IMG/VR virus record: IMGVR_UViG_3300048590_000289
Coordinates: 1-46,664 of that record
Strand: one strand, 5' to 3'
DNA: 46,664 nt
Source of the DNA: a virus
Shown piece after piece: positions 28,900 through 37,094 of this stretch. A program made the translations under genes and the position numbers. Within the stretch, counting starts at the first letter, position 1. Each line of letters starts with the position of its first letter. The notes under the pieces are model-generated. The model did not search any database and was not told the origin of the DNA. It was given only the letters and a program-made list of their open reading frames with translations.

Positions 28900-29310
28900 C
28901 TAGAAGGGAATGTCTTGGTTGAAGTCGTCGTCAGCAGCTTCGTCGCTCTGCCCACGGTCACGACCATCTCCGCCAGACAGGAACACGACATTCTCAGCAG
29001 TCAACTCATAGCTGGCCCGCGTAGAGCCATCAGTGCCTTCCCACAGGCGCGGCCCGCCAGTTTCCTTGTCCGGGCTCAGGCGTCCCTCCACCATCGCCTG
29101 CCGACCCTTGCCCAAGTACTTCTGTACGTTCTCGCCCTGCTTGCCCCAGACGGACACGCGGAACCATGTCGTCTCCGACTGCTTCGTGCCGTCCTTCGCA
29201 GTCCACTTGCGGTTCGACGCCAGACTAAAATTCGTCACGGTCGAGCCACCAACTTCGCGAGTTTCCGGGTCGGTTCCCAAATTCCCAATCACAGTCACTT
29301 TCTGGTACAT
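28900..29310 (-). CDS. ssb: Single-stranded DNA-binding protein
   Basis: 136 residues. A full OB-fold SSB: MYQKVTVIGNLGTDPETR, FSLASNRKW, TTWFRVSVWGKQGENVQKYL, GRQAMVEGRL, followed by a flexible Gly/Asp tail ending DFNQDIPF, the canonical tip that recruits replication and repair partners. It coats single strands during phage replication and works with the annealing protein at 15589. It has its own ATGAG-box promoter. Confidence 0.95.
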   Translation of the reverse strand: MYQKVTVIGNLGTDPETREVGGSTVTNFSLASNRKWTAKDGTKQSETTWFRVSVWGKQGENVQKYLGKGRQAMVEGRLSPDKETGGPRLWEGTDGSTRASYELTAENVVFLSGGDGRDRGQSDEAADDDFNQDIPF

Positions 29311-29344
29311 TCTTTGCTCCTTGTCTTAATTGGTAAGTGCGCCA

Positions 29345-29393
29345 ATTGTAACATGCGCACAGAAGAAAACGAGTTCTCTCATAATCGGCTAAT
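29345..29393 (-). promoter_or_regulatory. ATGAG-box promoter of ssb
   Basis: Reading leftward: ATTAGCCG (29393-29386), ATGAG (29382-29378), 27 bases, TACAAT (29350-29345). No -35 consensus. The box overlaps the 3' end of the gene at 29389 by a few bases. Confidence 0.65.
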
Positions 29394-29766
29394 CCTCAAG
29401 CGTGTAGCCGAATGTCAGCGTTGTCGGGCTTGTAAAATGCGGGCCGCAGAATGTTGCGTGCGTCGTGGCCGTGTATGCGTACTGGTGCTGCTTGGCGATT
29501 GCGATGAGCGTGTCCAGTTCGGCCTTCTCTGCCGTGGGCTGGTCCCCGGTCAGGATGTCAATCTGATTACGGGCATCTTCAAGATGCTTCAGCAACTCAT
29601 CCCACGTCGGCTTCTCCGGCTTCGTGACCGTGATGACCGTGTGCTCCCCAACTACCTCAAACGCAGACAGCAGAAGCGCTCGCAGGCGCTTTTCCGTGCT
29701 GGAGCCATATTCGTTTGGGCGCACAATCGCAAACTCCGCCTTTACCTTCTCAATCTTTTTTGCCAT
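29389..29766 (-). CDS. Unknown protein
   Basis: 125 residues. Basic front (MAKKIEKVKAEFAIVRPNEYG), a central helix, then HATFCGPHFTSP. No family recognised. Overlaps the upstream gene by 17 bases. Confidence 0.65.
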   Translation of the reverse strand: MAKKIEKVKAEFAIVRPNEYGSSTEKRLRALLLSAFEVVGEHTVITVTKPEKPTWDELLKHLEDARNQIDILTGDQPTAEKAELDTLIAIAKQHQYAYTATTHATFCGPHFTSPTTLTFGYTLED

Positions 29767-30103
29767 GTGTGTCTCCTGTATCTACATAGTTCAGGATTTC
29801 TCCCGCATTGTTGATTGCGCTCAAAAGCCTGGCCTTGTCCCCGTCCTCTGCGTATTCGGCAACGAGTTGCAGCGTGTGGTATGCCCACACGGCGCACTCG
29901 AACACGCGCACCAGCTTCAGGGCGTTTGGCCCAAGCTGGTCGCGGTCATCCGGCAGAGGGTCGCTATCCCAACTGAAGTTGAGCGTAACGTCATGCCCAG
30001 GGGCGGTCACGCTGTCGTCTCCAGCAACTCTGGCCGCGCCCGTTGCTTCGACGAACTCACAATTGAATTCGCCAAACACGTCCTTAGAGGCCATGATTTG
30101 CAT
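29750..30103 (-). CDS. Unknown acidic protein
   Basis: 117 residues from the ATG at 30103 (MQIMASKD); the ATG three codons later is also possible. Acidic, beta front and helical end (LVAEYAEDGDKARLLSAI). No motif. Confidence 0.6.
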   Translation of the reverse strand: MQIMASKDVFGEFNCEFVEATGAARVAGDDSVTAPGHDVTLNFSWDSDPLPDDRDQLGPNALKLVRVFECAVWAYHTLQLVAEYAEDGDKARLLSAINNAGEILNYVDTGDTHGKKD

Positions 30104-30281
30104 AGAACTCACGCAACTCCTGCTCCTGCTGGATTTTCTCCGCCACCTTCGGGTTGGCCTGGTCGGTTGCCGATGCCTCCGCGTTCAACTCCAGCCACTT
30201 GTCGCGCATCTCTCGACTGTGGAACCGATACACCTTGCCATCATATTCACCCCAAAAAACCATGTCACTCACCTTAATCAC
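30084..30281 (-). CDS. Small unknown protein
   Basis: 65 residues. MVFWGEYDGKVYRFHSREMRDKWLE resembles small phage modules that bind through aromatic patches; helix after. ATGA overlap upstream. Confidence 0.65.
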   Translation of the reverse strand: MIKVSDMVFWGEYDGKVYRFHSREMRDKWLELNAEASATDQANPKVAEKIQQEQELREFYANHGL

Positions 30282-30526
30282 CCATTTCCTTCTTCAAGTA
30301 ACAGCGGGGAGTCCCCCGCAATTGCAAACAACTTCGGCTCGCTGATGCTTGGCTGTGCCATCACGCGGCAGTTCATGGACAAGACGGTAATCTGGAACTC
30401 GTAATGCCCGTCCGCGTGTCCCGTTACGATGGCTTCCGAAACAACGCCATTGTCGAGAATGTACACCTTCCCGCCCGCCGCGATTGCAACGGAAACGTCC
30501 TCACCCACTCCAGTCACGGTCGCCAC
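30278..30526 (-). CDS. Small beta-rich unknown protein
   Basis: 82 residues with alternating strands (GGKVYILDNGVVSEAIVTGH). Overlaps neighbours. No family recognised. Confidence 0.65.
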   Translation of the reverse strand: MATVTGVGEDVSVAIAAGGKVYILDNGVVSEAIVTGHADGHYEFQITVLSMNCRVMAQPSISEPKLFAIAGDSPLLLEEGNG

Positions 30527-30773
30527 GCGGCCCCTCTTCCTTTTCCAGCAGCCATGCCCGCTTCTCGTCCCGATACTTGTCTAAAATCTTGTTGGTGCGC
30601 CGGATATCCTTGTCAACCCGCTCAATGTAACGACGATGAGCCTTCATAGCCTCGTCGTCCCGCTCGCGAGTAGAGTACGCCCACACGACGACAAACAGGC
30701 AGGCCATGATTACGACAATGCAAAACAACAGCAACTCATTCAGGCTCAGGGCCGTTTCTTCCATCCCTTTCAT
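30501..30773 (-). CDS. Membrane-anchored charged helix protein
   Basis: 90 residues from an ATG at 30773 (start uncertain; 30764 also possible). A transmembrane helix (about 12-32, LLLFCIVVIMACLFVVVWAY) is followed by a long charged helix (RERDDEAMKAHRRYIERVDKDIRR) on the other side. It overlaps the gene at 30736. Confidence 0.6.
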   Translation of the reverse strand: MKGMEETALSLNELLLFCIVVIMACLFVVVWAYSTRERDDEAMKAHRRYIERVDKDIRRTNKILDKYRDEKRAWLLEKEEGPRGDRDWSG

Positions 30774-30948
30774 CCTTTCGCCCAAGCTCGTATGCTTGGG
30801 CGGCTATTTGAACCTTCTTCCAATCGGAGTACCCGACACCAGTCCTGACGGCCTTGCTGCCAGCCAGCGCGGCTTTTATGTAGTCGTCGGAGAACTGCGT
30901 GACAGCACGAATGGCCGCAACTTTCTCATGGTCACTCACCATAGACAA
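30736..30948 (-). CDS. Small unknown protein
   Basis: 70 residues, helical, with AAQAYELGRKDERDGRNG at the C-terminus. It overlaps both neighbours (38 and 17 bases). No family recognised. Confidence 0.6.
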   Translation of the reverse strand: MSMVSDHEKVAAIRAVTQFSDDYIKAALAGSKAVRTGVGYSDWKKVQIAAQAYELGRKDERDGRNGPEPE

Positions 30949-31159
30949 CTACCTGCGGCCCGCCCCCAAAGTATGCCGGGTCAACTCCGCACTTCTTGCA
31001 ATAGATGCGCGGGTGGCTCCAGTCTGCGCCCTGAATCTCAAAATCAGAGTCGCGAATAGCAGCCTTTGTTACGGCATGAAGGTGGCGAATAGGTGCCTCT
31101 ACGTACAACACGGTCGAGAACACAATTGGGCCACCACAACCACGACAAACATCATTCAT
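30932..31159 (-). CDS. Small zinc-finger protein, first gene of leftward operon
   Basis: 75 residues with CRGC (5-8) and CKKC (54-57), a four-Cys zinc site split by 45 residues. AAAGGAGAG precedes the ATG. It is the first gene after the promoter at 31187-31216 and could be an early regulator; this is inference. Confidence 0.65.
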   Translation of the reverse strand: MNDVCRGCGGPIVFSTVLYVEAPIRHLHAVTKAAIRDSDFEIQGADWSHPRIYCKKCGVDPAYFGGGPQVVVYGE

Positions 31160-31186
31160 TGATACTCTCCTTTACTAATCCACTAT

Positions 31187-31216
31187 ATTTTACCACCTCT
31201 GTGCAGATACACATAA
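31187..31216 (-). promoter_or_regulatory. Leftward early promoter
   Basis: TTATGT, 18 bp, TAAAAT reading leftward (-10 at 31192-31187), 28 bases before the first ATG. The adjoining origin-like dyad at 31232 lies just upstream of the -35, so an initiator bound there could control it. Confidence 0.55.
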
Positions 31217-31231
31217 CCTCTCTAATAAACA

Positions 31232-31326
31232 GACCTCAGTACACTAACTGTACTGAGGTCCCGCAGTGCTCAGTACACTTTCTGTACTGCCTTCAATAAT
31301 AAAAAGAAAATATTAAAGAAACACAG
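31232..31326. other. Second origin-like element, inverted copy
   Basis: A dyad with 12-bp arms (GACCTCAGTACA-CTAAC-TGTACTGAGGTC, centre 31246) and a second with 7-bp arms (CAGTACA-CTTTC-TGTACTG, centre 31280) are 34 bp apart, the same as two iterons inside the initiator gene. GCAGTGCTCAGTACA and the AT-rich run (31290-31326) also match, in opposite orientation on the map. It is not coding here. Confidence 0.7.
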
Positions 31327-31335
31327 CACTCAAAA

Positions 31336-31365
31336 TTGCCATGCAGGCATAAATAATGGTACTAT
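31336..31365 (+). promoter_or_regulatory. Rightward late promoter candidate
   Basis: TTGCCA, 18 bp, TACTAT (31360-31365). The predicted start of transcription falls at or next to the terminase ATG (31373), which would make a leaderless mRNA. Confidence 0.5.
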
Positions 31366-31372
31366 ATGAGAT

Positions 31373-31987
31373 ATGCCTATCCAAGACGGCCAGGTGCCGA
31401 TTTCAATAGAGCCAATAAGCAAGCCAAAAATATCCAACAGCCCGGTGATTGTCCAGCGCAACAAGGGCAGGAACGGATGGAAGCGTGCCATCGACAACCT
31501 GCAAGAGATTGCGACATCGGAGAAAGACTTCGCCGTTTGGGAACTGCTGGCCAGAGGTTATACCAGAACACAAGTCTCTGAAGAACTAGGCATGAGCCGC
31601 ATGACCGTCAATGCTGCCGTTAAGCGCATGATGGAGAGGGCCGACCTGTTCATTCAGGAGAATGTTGAGGACTGGCGAGCCAAGCAGCTTGCCATCTATA
31701 ACCAGGAGATTTCTAGAAGCTCCCGGGACGCCGAGCAACAGTCCGTACCCGTTCTTGATGAAGAAGGCGTGCAGGTCATCAGCCGCAACGGTGCGCCGAA
31801 GTGGATTATATCCCCGATGGAGGCCGCAAAGATTCGCGACATGGGCGGGAGAAGGCTCCTACAGGCTCTTAGCAACGAAGCCAAGTTGCTGGGATTGCTG
31901 ATTCAGCGGAGCGAGGTCAAGGTTGACCAGCGTGTCCTTGCCGTTATCCGGTCAGACTCCGGGGACAGCATTATGGAAATGATTTAG
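31373..31987 (+). CDS. Terminase small subunit-like DNA-binding protein
   Basis: 204 residues. Residues about 60-90 contain a helix-turn-helix (LLARGYTRTQVSEELGMSRMTVNAAVKR), as in small terminases that recognise the packaging site. The rest is helical and suited to oligomer formation. It directly precedes, with a one-base overlap (TAGTG), the large terminase. No ribosome site is seen before the ATG. Confidence 0.75.
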   Translation: MPIQDGQVPISIEPISKPKISNSPVIVQRNKGRNGWKRAIDNLQEIATSEKDFAVWELLARGYTRTQVSEELGMSRMTVNAAVKRMMERADLFIQENVEDWRAKQLAIYNQEISRSSRDAEQQSVPVLDEEGVQVISRNGAPKWIISPMEAAKIRDMGGRRLLQALSNEAKLLGLLIQRSEVKVDQRVLAVIRSDSGDSIMEMI

Positions 31988-33414
31988 TGCCTGTTCAAGA
32001 GTACGTAATTGTCAGCAACACGCCAAGCGGCGAGGGCTACATGCCTGTTGGCAACGTGCGCGACTTCTTCGCGTATCGTGGGAGTGAGGCAATCCTGTCA
32101 GGCCCCTATGAGACTGGCAAGACAATCGGCGCCCTATACAAGCTCCACCTCCAGCTATCGAAATATCCGAACGCCCGCGCCCTCGTGGTGCGCAAGCAGT
32201 ATTCTGACCTAAAGTCATCTGCGTGGATGACCTACATAGATAAGGTACTGCCGTTCCCGCCAGACGATGAACGATGCCCCGTTGAGGTTATTGGCGGGAA
32301 CAACCCGTTTCTTGTGCGTTACCCAAACGGCTCGCTGATGCGACTTGGCGGCCTGGACATCAATCCAAACAAGGTGCTGTCGGCAGAATACGACTTTATT
32401 TTCGTCCCGCAGGCAGAGGAGCTAGACCAGGACGACTGGCAGATGTGCCTTGGCCGGACGACTGGCCGCTCCGGCAATACCCCATATACGCAGATAACTG
32501 GCGACTGCAACCCAGATGTGCCGACTCACTGGATTCTGAACAGGCCGACCCTGCGCGTGTTTCATACCCTGCACACGGACAACCCGACGCTGTTCCGCTG
32601 GGACTCGACGAACGTCGATGGCAAGAATGTACTGCGGCTGCGGAAGGATGACAACGGCGACCCGGTTCCGACGCCACAGGGAGAAAAGACTATGAGCATC
32701 CTAAGCTCGCTGACTGGCGTACTGCGGGAGCGAGGCTTCCTGGGCCATTGGGTCGGTGCAGAGGGGCAGGTCTACCCGGAGTTCAGGAAAGAGGTGCATG
32801 TCATCAAGCCGTTCAACATCCCGCCAGACTGGCCGCGCTTCCGCGTGTTCGACTTCGGCTATCGGCATCCGTTCGTTTGCCAGTGGTGGGCAGAGGATGG
32901 CGACGGGCGACTGTACCTGTATCGCGAGGTATTCCACACTGAGCGCACGGTCCAGCAGCACGTCAGCGGAGAGATGACCGTTTTCCCCGGCATCCGCGAG
33001 TTGTCTGGGCAAGAGGTATATGAGGCGAATATTTGCGACTGGAACGCAGAGGACAGGGCAACGCTTGAGGCAGAGCTTGGCATACGCACCCTGAGCGCCG
33101 ACAAGGCCATCTCGTCGGGCATCCAGCTTGTGCAGGAGCGCCTAACTGTACAGGGTGACGGTAAACCGCGTATAATGTTCTTCCAGGACGCCCGTGTAGA
33201 GGTTGACGATGAACTGCGCAAGAACTACAGGCCGACCAGCACGATTGAGGAGTTCCCCGGTTATGTGTGGCCGGGCCTGAAAGAGTCGGTGGCCAGGGCA
33301 TCAGATGAGCGACCGATTAAACTTGGAGATGACGGCATGGACGCGATGCGCTACATGGTGGCGTACAGAGACATGCACATAAAGGGCAAGCCTGGCTCGC
33401 GCCAGTATGTCTAG
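31987..33414 (+). CDS. Terminase large subunit
   Basis: 475 residues from a GTG start. The ATPase has Walker A GPYETGKT (39-46) and Walker B YDFIFVPQAEEL; the nuclease domain has VFDFGYRHP (metal Asp), ANICDWNAEDRA and GDDGMDAMRY at the C-terminus. This order defines the large terminase that pumps and cuts DNA into proheads. Length is typical. Confidence 0.95.
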   Translation: MPVQEYVIVSNTPSGEGYMPVGNVRDFFAYRGSEAILSGPYETGKTIGALYKLHLQLSKYPNARALVVRKQYSDLKSSAWMTYIDKVLPFPPDDERCPVEVIGGNNPFLVRYPNGSLMRLGGLDINPNKVLSAEYDFIFVPQAEELDQDDWQMCLGRTTGRSGNTPYTQITGDCNPDVPTHWILNRPTLRVFHTLHTDNPTLFRWDSTNVDGKNVLRLRKDDNGDPVPTPQGEKTMSILSSLTGVLRERGFLGHWVGAEGQVYPEFRKEVHVIKPFNIPPDWPRFRVFDFGYRHPFVCQWWAEDGDGRLYLYREVFHTERTVQQHVSGEMTVFPGIRELSGQEVYEANICDWNAEDRATLEAELGIRTLSADKAISSGIQLVQERLTVQGDGKPRIMFFQDARVEVDDELRKNYRPTSTIEEFPGYVWPGLKESVARASDERPIKLGDDGMDAMRYMVAYRDMHIKGKPGSRQYV

Positions 33415-33423
33415 GAGCTAACT

Positions 33424-34824
33424 ATGTTCGATTTAAGCAAGCAAGCCGGAATAAACCCTGCCGTCGAGTCGTGGCTGATGCACATCGCCGCAGAGCACGA
33501 GGAAGATGAGGAAAGATACCGCATTTATCGGGAATACTACGACGGCCTTCATCGGGAGCAGCTTACCGATGAAATGCGCGACTATCTGCGCATCCGCGTG
33601 CCGGGCATTGACTTCTCTGCCAACTACATGCAGATTGTGGTAAACAGTATCGCAGAGCGCACAAACGTTGTCGGCGTGGAATGTGACGGGCAGACAGAGA
33701 AGATGATGGACTGGTGGGACAAGAACGAAATGGACTATCGCCAGTTGGATGTCCACACGGCGAAGTTCCGCGATGGCGACTCCTATGTTCTTGTTGACTT
33801 TGACCCCGTGCTGGGCATCCCGCGATTTACGCCGCACATGGCCTTTGACGGCACGTCGGGCATGCACGTTGAGTACAGCGAGAAGGATGGCAGCATGCTT
33901 GTGGCCATCAAGCGGTGGGTTGAGACTCTTGGCCCTGGAGAGGGCAGCCGCCGTCGTGCATACGTGTACTACCCTGAGCGCATAGTCTCGTTGGCCGCAG
34001 GGCTTTCAGACACAAACCTTGGCTGGGAGCAGCTAGAGGTCATTCCCTGGCCAGTCGGGCAAATCCCCGTTGTCCACTTCAAAAATCGTGGGAGGGGCTA
34101 CAACTTCGGCATGTCAGAGATGGCGCAGGCCATCCCCATGCAGGACGCCCTGAACAAGATGGTCATCGCCCACATCGCCGCCGCACAGACCAGCGCCTTT
34201 CGGATTATCACCTGGACTGGCAATATCCCCGACGAAGATATTCGCCTATATCCCGGTGGCATCCTGTATGACCCACTGCCGGAGAGCAAGATTGGCTGGA
34301 TTCCCGGCGAAGCACTCCGTCCGATGATTGAGACGGTTGATTCGTTCGTGCAGCGCATTGGCCAGGTCAGTGATACGCCCCTGTCTTACTTCCAGCTTTC
34401 TGGCCAGATGGCGTCAGAAGGCACCCACAAGCAGCATGAGGCTCGCCTAATCGCCAAGGCGCGTATCGCGACTGTGGAGAGTGGCGCGGCATGGTCCCGT
34501 GTCATGGCCCTGGGGCGCAAGGTCTACAACTACTTTGGGGCAGGGGAGCTTGACGAGGGTAGGGCAATCAAGGTTATTTGGGACACGCTCGAAGTTCGGG
34601 ACGCCTCACAGCGCCTGACCGACAAGTTCGAGCGCCTCAAGCTGGCCGTTGATGCTGGAGCCAACTTTGAGGCCGCTGCCCGCATGGCAGGTTTTACAGA
34701 CGAAGAAGCTGCCGAACTGGCAGAGGTAGAGTACCCAGATGTATCTCAAACAATACAAGACCTATCAGCCACCAACGCCGGACCAAATAGCGAGCCTGCT
34801 GCAAATCGACCCGGTCGAAGCTGA
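33424..34824 (+). CDS. Portal protein (SPP1 gp6-like)
   Basis: 466 residues, AGGAGC upstream. It shows the SPP1-type portal pattern: EYYDGLHREQL near the start, NYMQIVVNSIAERTNVVGV, PVVHFKNRGRGYNFGMSE, MQDALNKMVIAHIAA and TPLSYFQLSGQMASEG. It forms the dodecameric ring at one capsid vertex, binds terminase and passes DNA. It overlaps the next gene by 86 bases. Confidence 0.9.
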   Translation: MFDLSKQAGINPAVESWLMHIAAEHEEDEERYRIYREYYDGLHREQLTDEMRDYLRIRVPGIDFSANYMQIVVNSIAERTNVVGVECDGQTEKMMDWWDKNEMDYRQLDVHTAKFRDGDSYVLVDFDPVLGIPRFTPHMAFDGTSGMHVEYSEKDGSMLVAIKRWVETLGPGEGSRRRAYVYYPERIVSLAAGLSDTNLGWEQLEVIPWPVGQIPVVHFKNRGRGYNFGMSEMAQAIPMQDALNKMVIAHIAAAQTSAFRIITWTGNIPDEDIRLYPGGILYDPLPESKIGWIPGEALRPMIETVDSFVQRIGQVSDTPLSYFQLSGQMASEGTHKQHEARLIAKARIATVESGAAWSRVMALGRKVYNYFGAGELDEGRAIKVIWDTLEVRDASQRLTDKFERLKLAVDAGANFEAAARMAGFTDEEAAELAEVEYPDVSQTIQDLSATNAGPNSEPAANRPGRS

Positions 34825-35575
34825 GAACTGGTTCTATGAAAACGTGCCGTCTCGCTGGCACAGATATGTAGACGCAATCGAGTTCGAGGACCCGGAAGAA
34901 ATCCCCATGTCCGCCGACGAGCTAGAGGCGGCCTTGGATGACGCTGGCGTATATGGCCCGAAGCGCGGCAGGTTGCGCGGCGCCTTCGCCGCTGGCTCCA
35001 TTCTGTTTATCGTCGGCGGTCTTTACATGACCAGAAGCCGCCGCGTGGTTGACTTTCCGCGTGGTGCCGTTGAGGCCCTAATCAAGTCCGGCATGGCCAT
35101 GATGCGCATGGAAATCTCCCTGCTGCAAAGTGGCGCAATCACGCTGTCCATGTGGGAGTACCGCTCTATGCGACTGCTGCGCATGATGTATTCTGCTGCC
35201 GGACTGCTCGCCGGGCGAAGATTAGAGAGTGTTGCGCAGGCGCTCGCAGCGCAGTATGCTTTGTTTGGCTCGATGGTGACTGAAATAGCAACCGGAAGCC
35301 AGCGGATGGCGAGCCTGTTCCGCAGGGCGCGGCGGTACATCTCGTTCACCAGAGCCATGTACTATCTTTCCGTTGGCCTGTCCCTTGTCGAGGAAGGCTT
35401 TGAGGAAGAACGGAACATTTTGGGGGTCGCAGAGCACTGCGGCGGATGTGTCGCAGAAACAGAGCGTGGATGGGTTATCAAGGGCGACTTAGTGCCCATA
35501 GGAGCAAGAGACTGTGGTGGAGAATGTAAGTGTAGCATTGAGCACAGACGTGGAAGCCTTATCGTTAGAGCGTAG
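34739..35575 (+). CDS. Minor head/morphogenesis-like protein
   Basis: 278 residues. The closing segment (NILGVAEHCGGCVAETERGW, then VPIGARDCGGECKCSIEH) is the Cys-containing end typical of phage head morphogenesis (MuF/SPP1 gp7-like) proteins. The centre has hydrophobic helices (around 80-100 and 145-165). It probably binds the portal and is packaged in the head. The 86-base overlap with portal fits tight coupling. Confidence 0.7.
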   Translation: MYLKQYKTYQPPTPDQIASLLQIDPVEAENWFYENVPSRWHRYVDAIEFEDPEEIPMSADELEAALDDAGVYGPKRGRLRGAFAAGSILFIVGGLYMTRSRRVVDFPRGAVEALIKSGMAMMRMEISLLQSGAITLSMWEYRSMRLLRMMYSAAGLLAGRRLESVAQALAAQYALFGSMVTEIATGSQRMASLFRRARRYISFTRAMYYLSVGLSLVEEGFEEERNILGVAEHCGGCVAETERGWVIKGDLVPIGARDCGGECKCSIEHRRGSLIVRA

Positions 35576-36188
35576 CGATTGGGAGATGTATGGCGAGTTC
35601 ACCGAAGTCGGGTGGATTCCACCGGAACATCTGGCGTACCAAGAGTGGGAGGGGCACACATTTGCCGTCTCTCGCATTGGCAGCGCAATCAATTTCTTCA
35701 TTGGTGATGCCATCATCTATGGCCAGGACAACTTCGGGGAGACATACTCGCAAGTGGTCGATGAGCTTGGCCTTGACATGCAGACCGTTTACAACTACGT
35801 CTGGGTTGCCCGAAGCATACCCATAGAGCGCCGTGTCATTGGCCTGTCATGGGAGCATCACAAGATAGTCGCGGGGCAGGTGGATGACTTGCAGGACTAC
35901 TGGCTTGCCCGCGCCCTTGAGGAGGGCTGGTCAACTCGCGACCTTCGCGGAGCCATGAAGGGCAATCCCCCTGCCCTACTGGAGAACACAGATGGCTTTG
36001 TCCGCCCGACAAAAACTCTGATTGTGGAGTTCCTTATGCTGGCCATCGCATCCGACGACGACGCGACAGAGTGGCTGCGCGGCCTGTCCGACGCTGAGTC
36101 AGAAAAGCTGGCTGGCGAGCTTGAATACGTCGAGGAAAAGATAGAAGCCCTAACTGAGGACTTTTTCCTATTGACAGGGCATGGGTGA
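35514..36188 (+). CDS. Helix-turn-helix protein in head module
   Basis: 224 residues from a GTG; overlap of 62 bases with the previous gene. The middle (YSQVVDELGLDMQTVYNYVWVA...) looks like a helix-turn-helix, followed by SWEHHKIVAGQ and EEGWSTRDLRGAM, a pattern shared with ParB-like or plasmid regulatory proteins. An odd gene for a head module; it may bind phage DNA or regulate late genes. Confidence 0.6.
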   Translation: MVENVSVALSTDVEALSLERSDWEMYGEFTEVGWIPPEHLAYQEWEGHTFAVSRIGSAINFFIGDAIIYGQDNFGETYSQVVDELGLDMQTVYNYVWVARSIPIERRVIGLSWEHHKIVAGQVDDLQDYWLARALEEGWSTRDLRGAMKGNPPALLENTDGFVRPTKTLIVEFLMLAIASDDDATEWLRGLSDAESEKLAGELEYVEEKIEALTEDFFLLTGHG

Positions 36189-36200
36189 TGATGCTATAGT
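36171..36200 (+). promoter_or_regulatory. Promoter at end of head HTH gene
   Basis: TTGACA, 18 bp, TATAGT (36195-36200), within and just past the gene's stop. The dyad GTGAT...ATCAC (36186-36207 region) spans the -10. The only product before the terminator is a short RNA. Confidence 0.7.
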
Positions 36201-36206
36201 ATTATC

Positions 36207-36285
36207 ACTCTCTTTTCTCACGCCCCGTGCGTGACGCTCCTTTGTGGGGCTGCGTTACTCCTCCAGCGCAGCCCCACGCTTGTTT
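36207..36285 (+). ncRNA. Candidate 80-base small RNA
   Basis: A consensus promoter and a strong terminator are 45 bases apart with no gene between. The RNA would have hairpin CACGC-CCCGT-GCGTG (about 36218-36232) and the terminator stem. Target unknown. Confidence 0.5.
36244..36285 (+). terminator. Strong intrinsic terminator
   Basis: GTGGGGCTGCG and CGCAGCCCCAC form a perfect 11-bp stem, followed by GCTTGTTTT. Confidence 0.85.
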
Positions 36286-36317
36286 TATCCCAAACTTTAT
36301 CCCAAATTTATCCCAAA
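36284..36317. repeat. Three direct repeats TTTATCCCAAA
   Basis: Identical 11-mers at 36284, 36296 and 36307, immediately before the -35 of the next promoter. Probably regulator sites. Confidence 0.65.
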
Positions 36318-36318
36318 C

Positions 36319-36348
36319 TTGCGCGTGCGGCCTCTTATGCTTTATACT
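36319..36348 (+). promoter_or_regulatory. Promoter for capsid genes
   Basis: TTGCGC, 18 bp, TATACT (36343-36348), 20 bases before the ATG at 36369. Confidence 0.55.
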
Positions 36349-36368
36349 ACCTCCATTGGTATTATAAT

Positions 36369-36542
36369 ATGAGCAACACAAAGATGCACGGGCCAGCAGA
36401 CAGTGCCCCACAGGCGACCGGGAAGTATGCGGTTTGTCAGGTGTGTAAGGCACAGTGGCAAGTTCGTGTTGACACGGACAAGGAGCGGTGCGCGTTTTGC
36501 GGGGCCGCGAAGCATCAAATTGTAGTGCTCGCAGAGGACTAG
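36369..36542 (+). CDS. Small zinc-ribbon protein
   Basis: 57 residues with CQVC (about 23-26) and CAFC (41-44), a zinc-ribbon pattern. No good ribosome site; AT-rich leader TATAAT directly before ATG. It starts the scaffold/capsid unit. Role unknown. Confidence 0.6.
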   Translation: MSNTKMHGPADSAPQATGKYAVCQVCKAQWQVRVDTDKERCAFCGAAKHQIVVLAED

Positions 36543-36548
36543 AGGTCA

Positions 36549-37091
36549 ATGCCAGAACCAACTGAGACTCCGGTAGTCGAAGTACCCACCGATGAGCAGC
36601 CTGGTGCGCCTTCGGATGTGTTCAGTCGAGAGTATGTAGAAAAGCTCCGTAGCGAAGCCGCCGACTGGCGGAAAAAGTATCGGGACGTCGAGACTGAACA
36701 AAAAGCCCTGAAGCAGAAAGAATTGGAAGAAGCTGGCAAGTGGCAAGAGATTGCTGCCCAACGAGAGGCAGAGCTTGAGCGACTTTCGGCAATCAAGGAG
36801 ACGTATGACGGCTTGCTCACCTCAATTGAGGAGCGCAACAAGTCCCGCGTCGAGCGTGTTCCACAGGAACTGCGCAGCCTGGTTCCACCGCTTCCTCCCC
36901 TGGAATTGGCTAGTTGGCTCGACGCCAATGATGCCGTTCTTTCTAAGCCACAGGCTGTCAGCATCGGTGCATCTGCCGGGAACGGTGACAGGCCAACCGG
37001 GTCCGCTTCCTTGACAGAGGCGCAGCGGCAGGCAGCGCGGCGCATGGGCGTGACTGAAGAAGATTATTTAGCCCAGCTCAAAAAGAGGTAA
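36549..37091 (+). CDS. Scaffolding protein
   Basis: 180 residues, position directly before decoration and capsid genes. Pro/Glu-rich start, central charged coiled coil (about 28-100, WRKKYRDVETEQKALKQKEL), and helical basic C-terminus (LTEAQRQAARRMGVTEEDYL) that would bind capsid subunits. This layout is typical of phage scaffolds that guide prohead assembly. Confidence 0.8.
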   Translation: MPEPTETPVVEVPTDEQPGAPSDVFSREYVEKLRSEAADWRKKYRDVETEQKALKQKELEEAGKWQEIAAQREAELERLSAIKETYDGLLTSIEERNKSRVERVPQELRSLVPPLPPLELASWLDANDAVLSKPQAVSIGASAGNGDRPTGSASLTEAQRQAARRMGVTEEDYLAQLKKR

Positions 37092-37094
37092 GAA

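Noticed and set aside
35222-35437. Minus-strand frame in the head gene
   Set aside because: No ribosome site and fully inside a well-supported gene.
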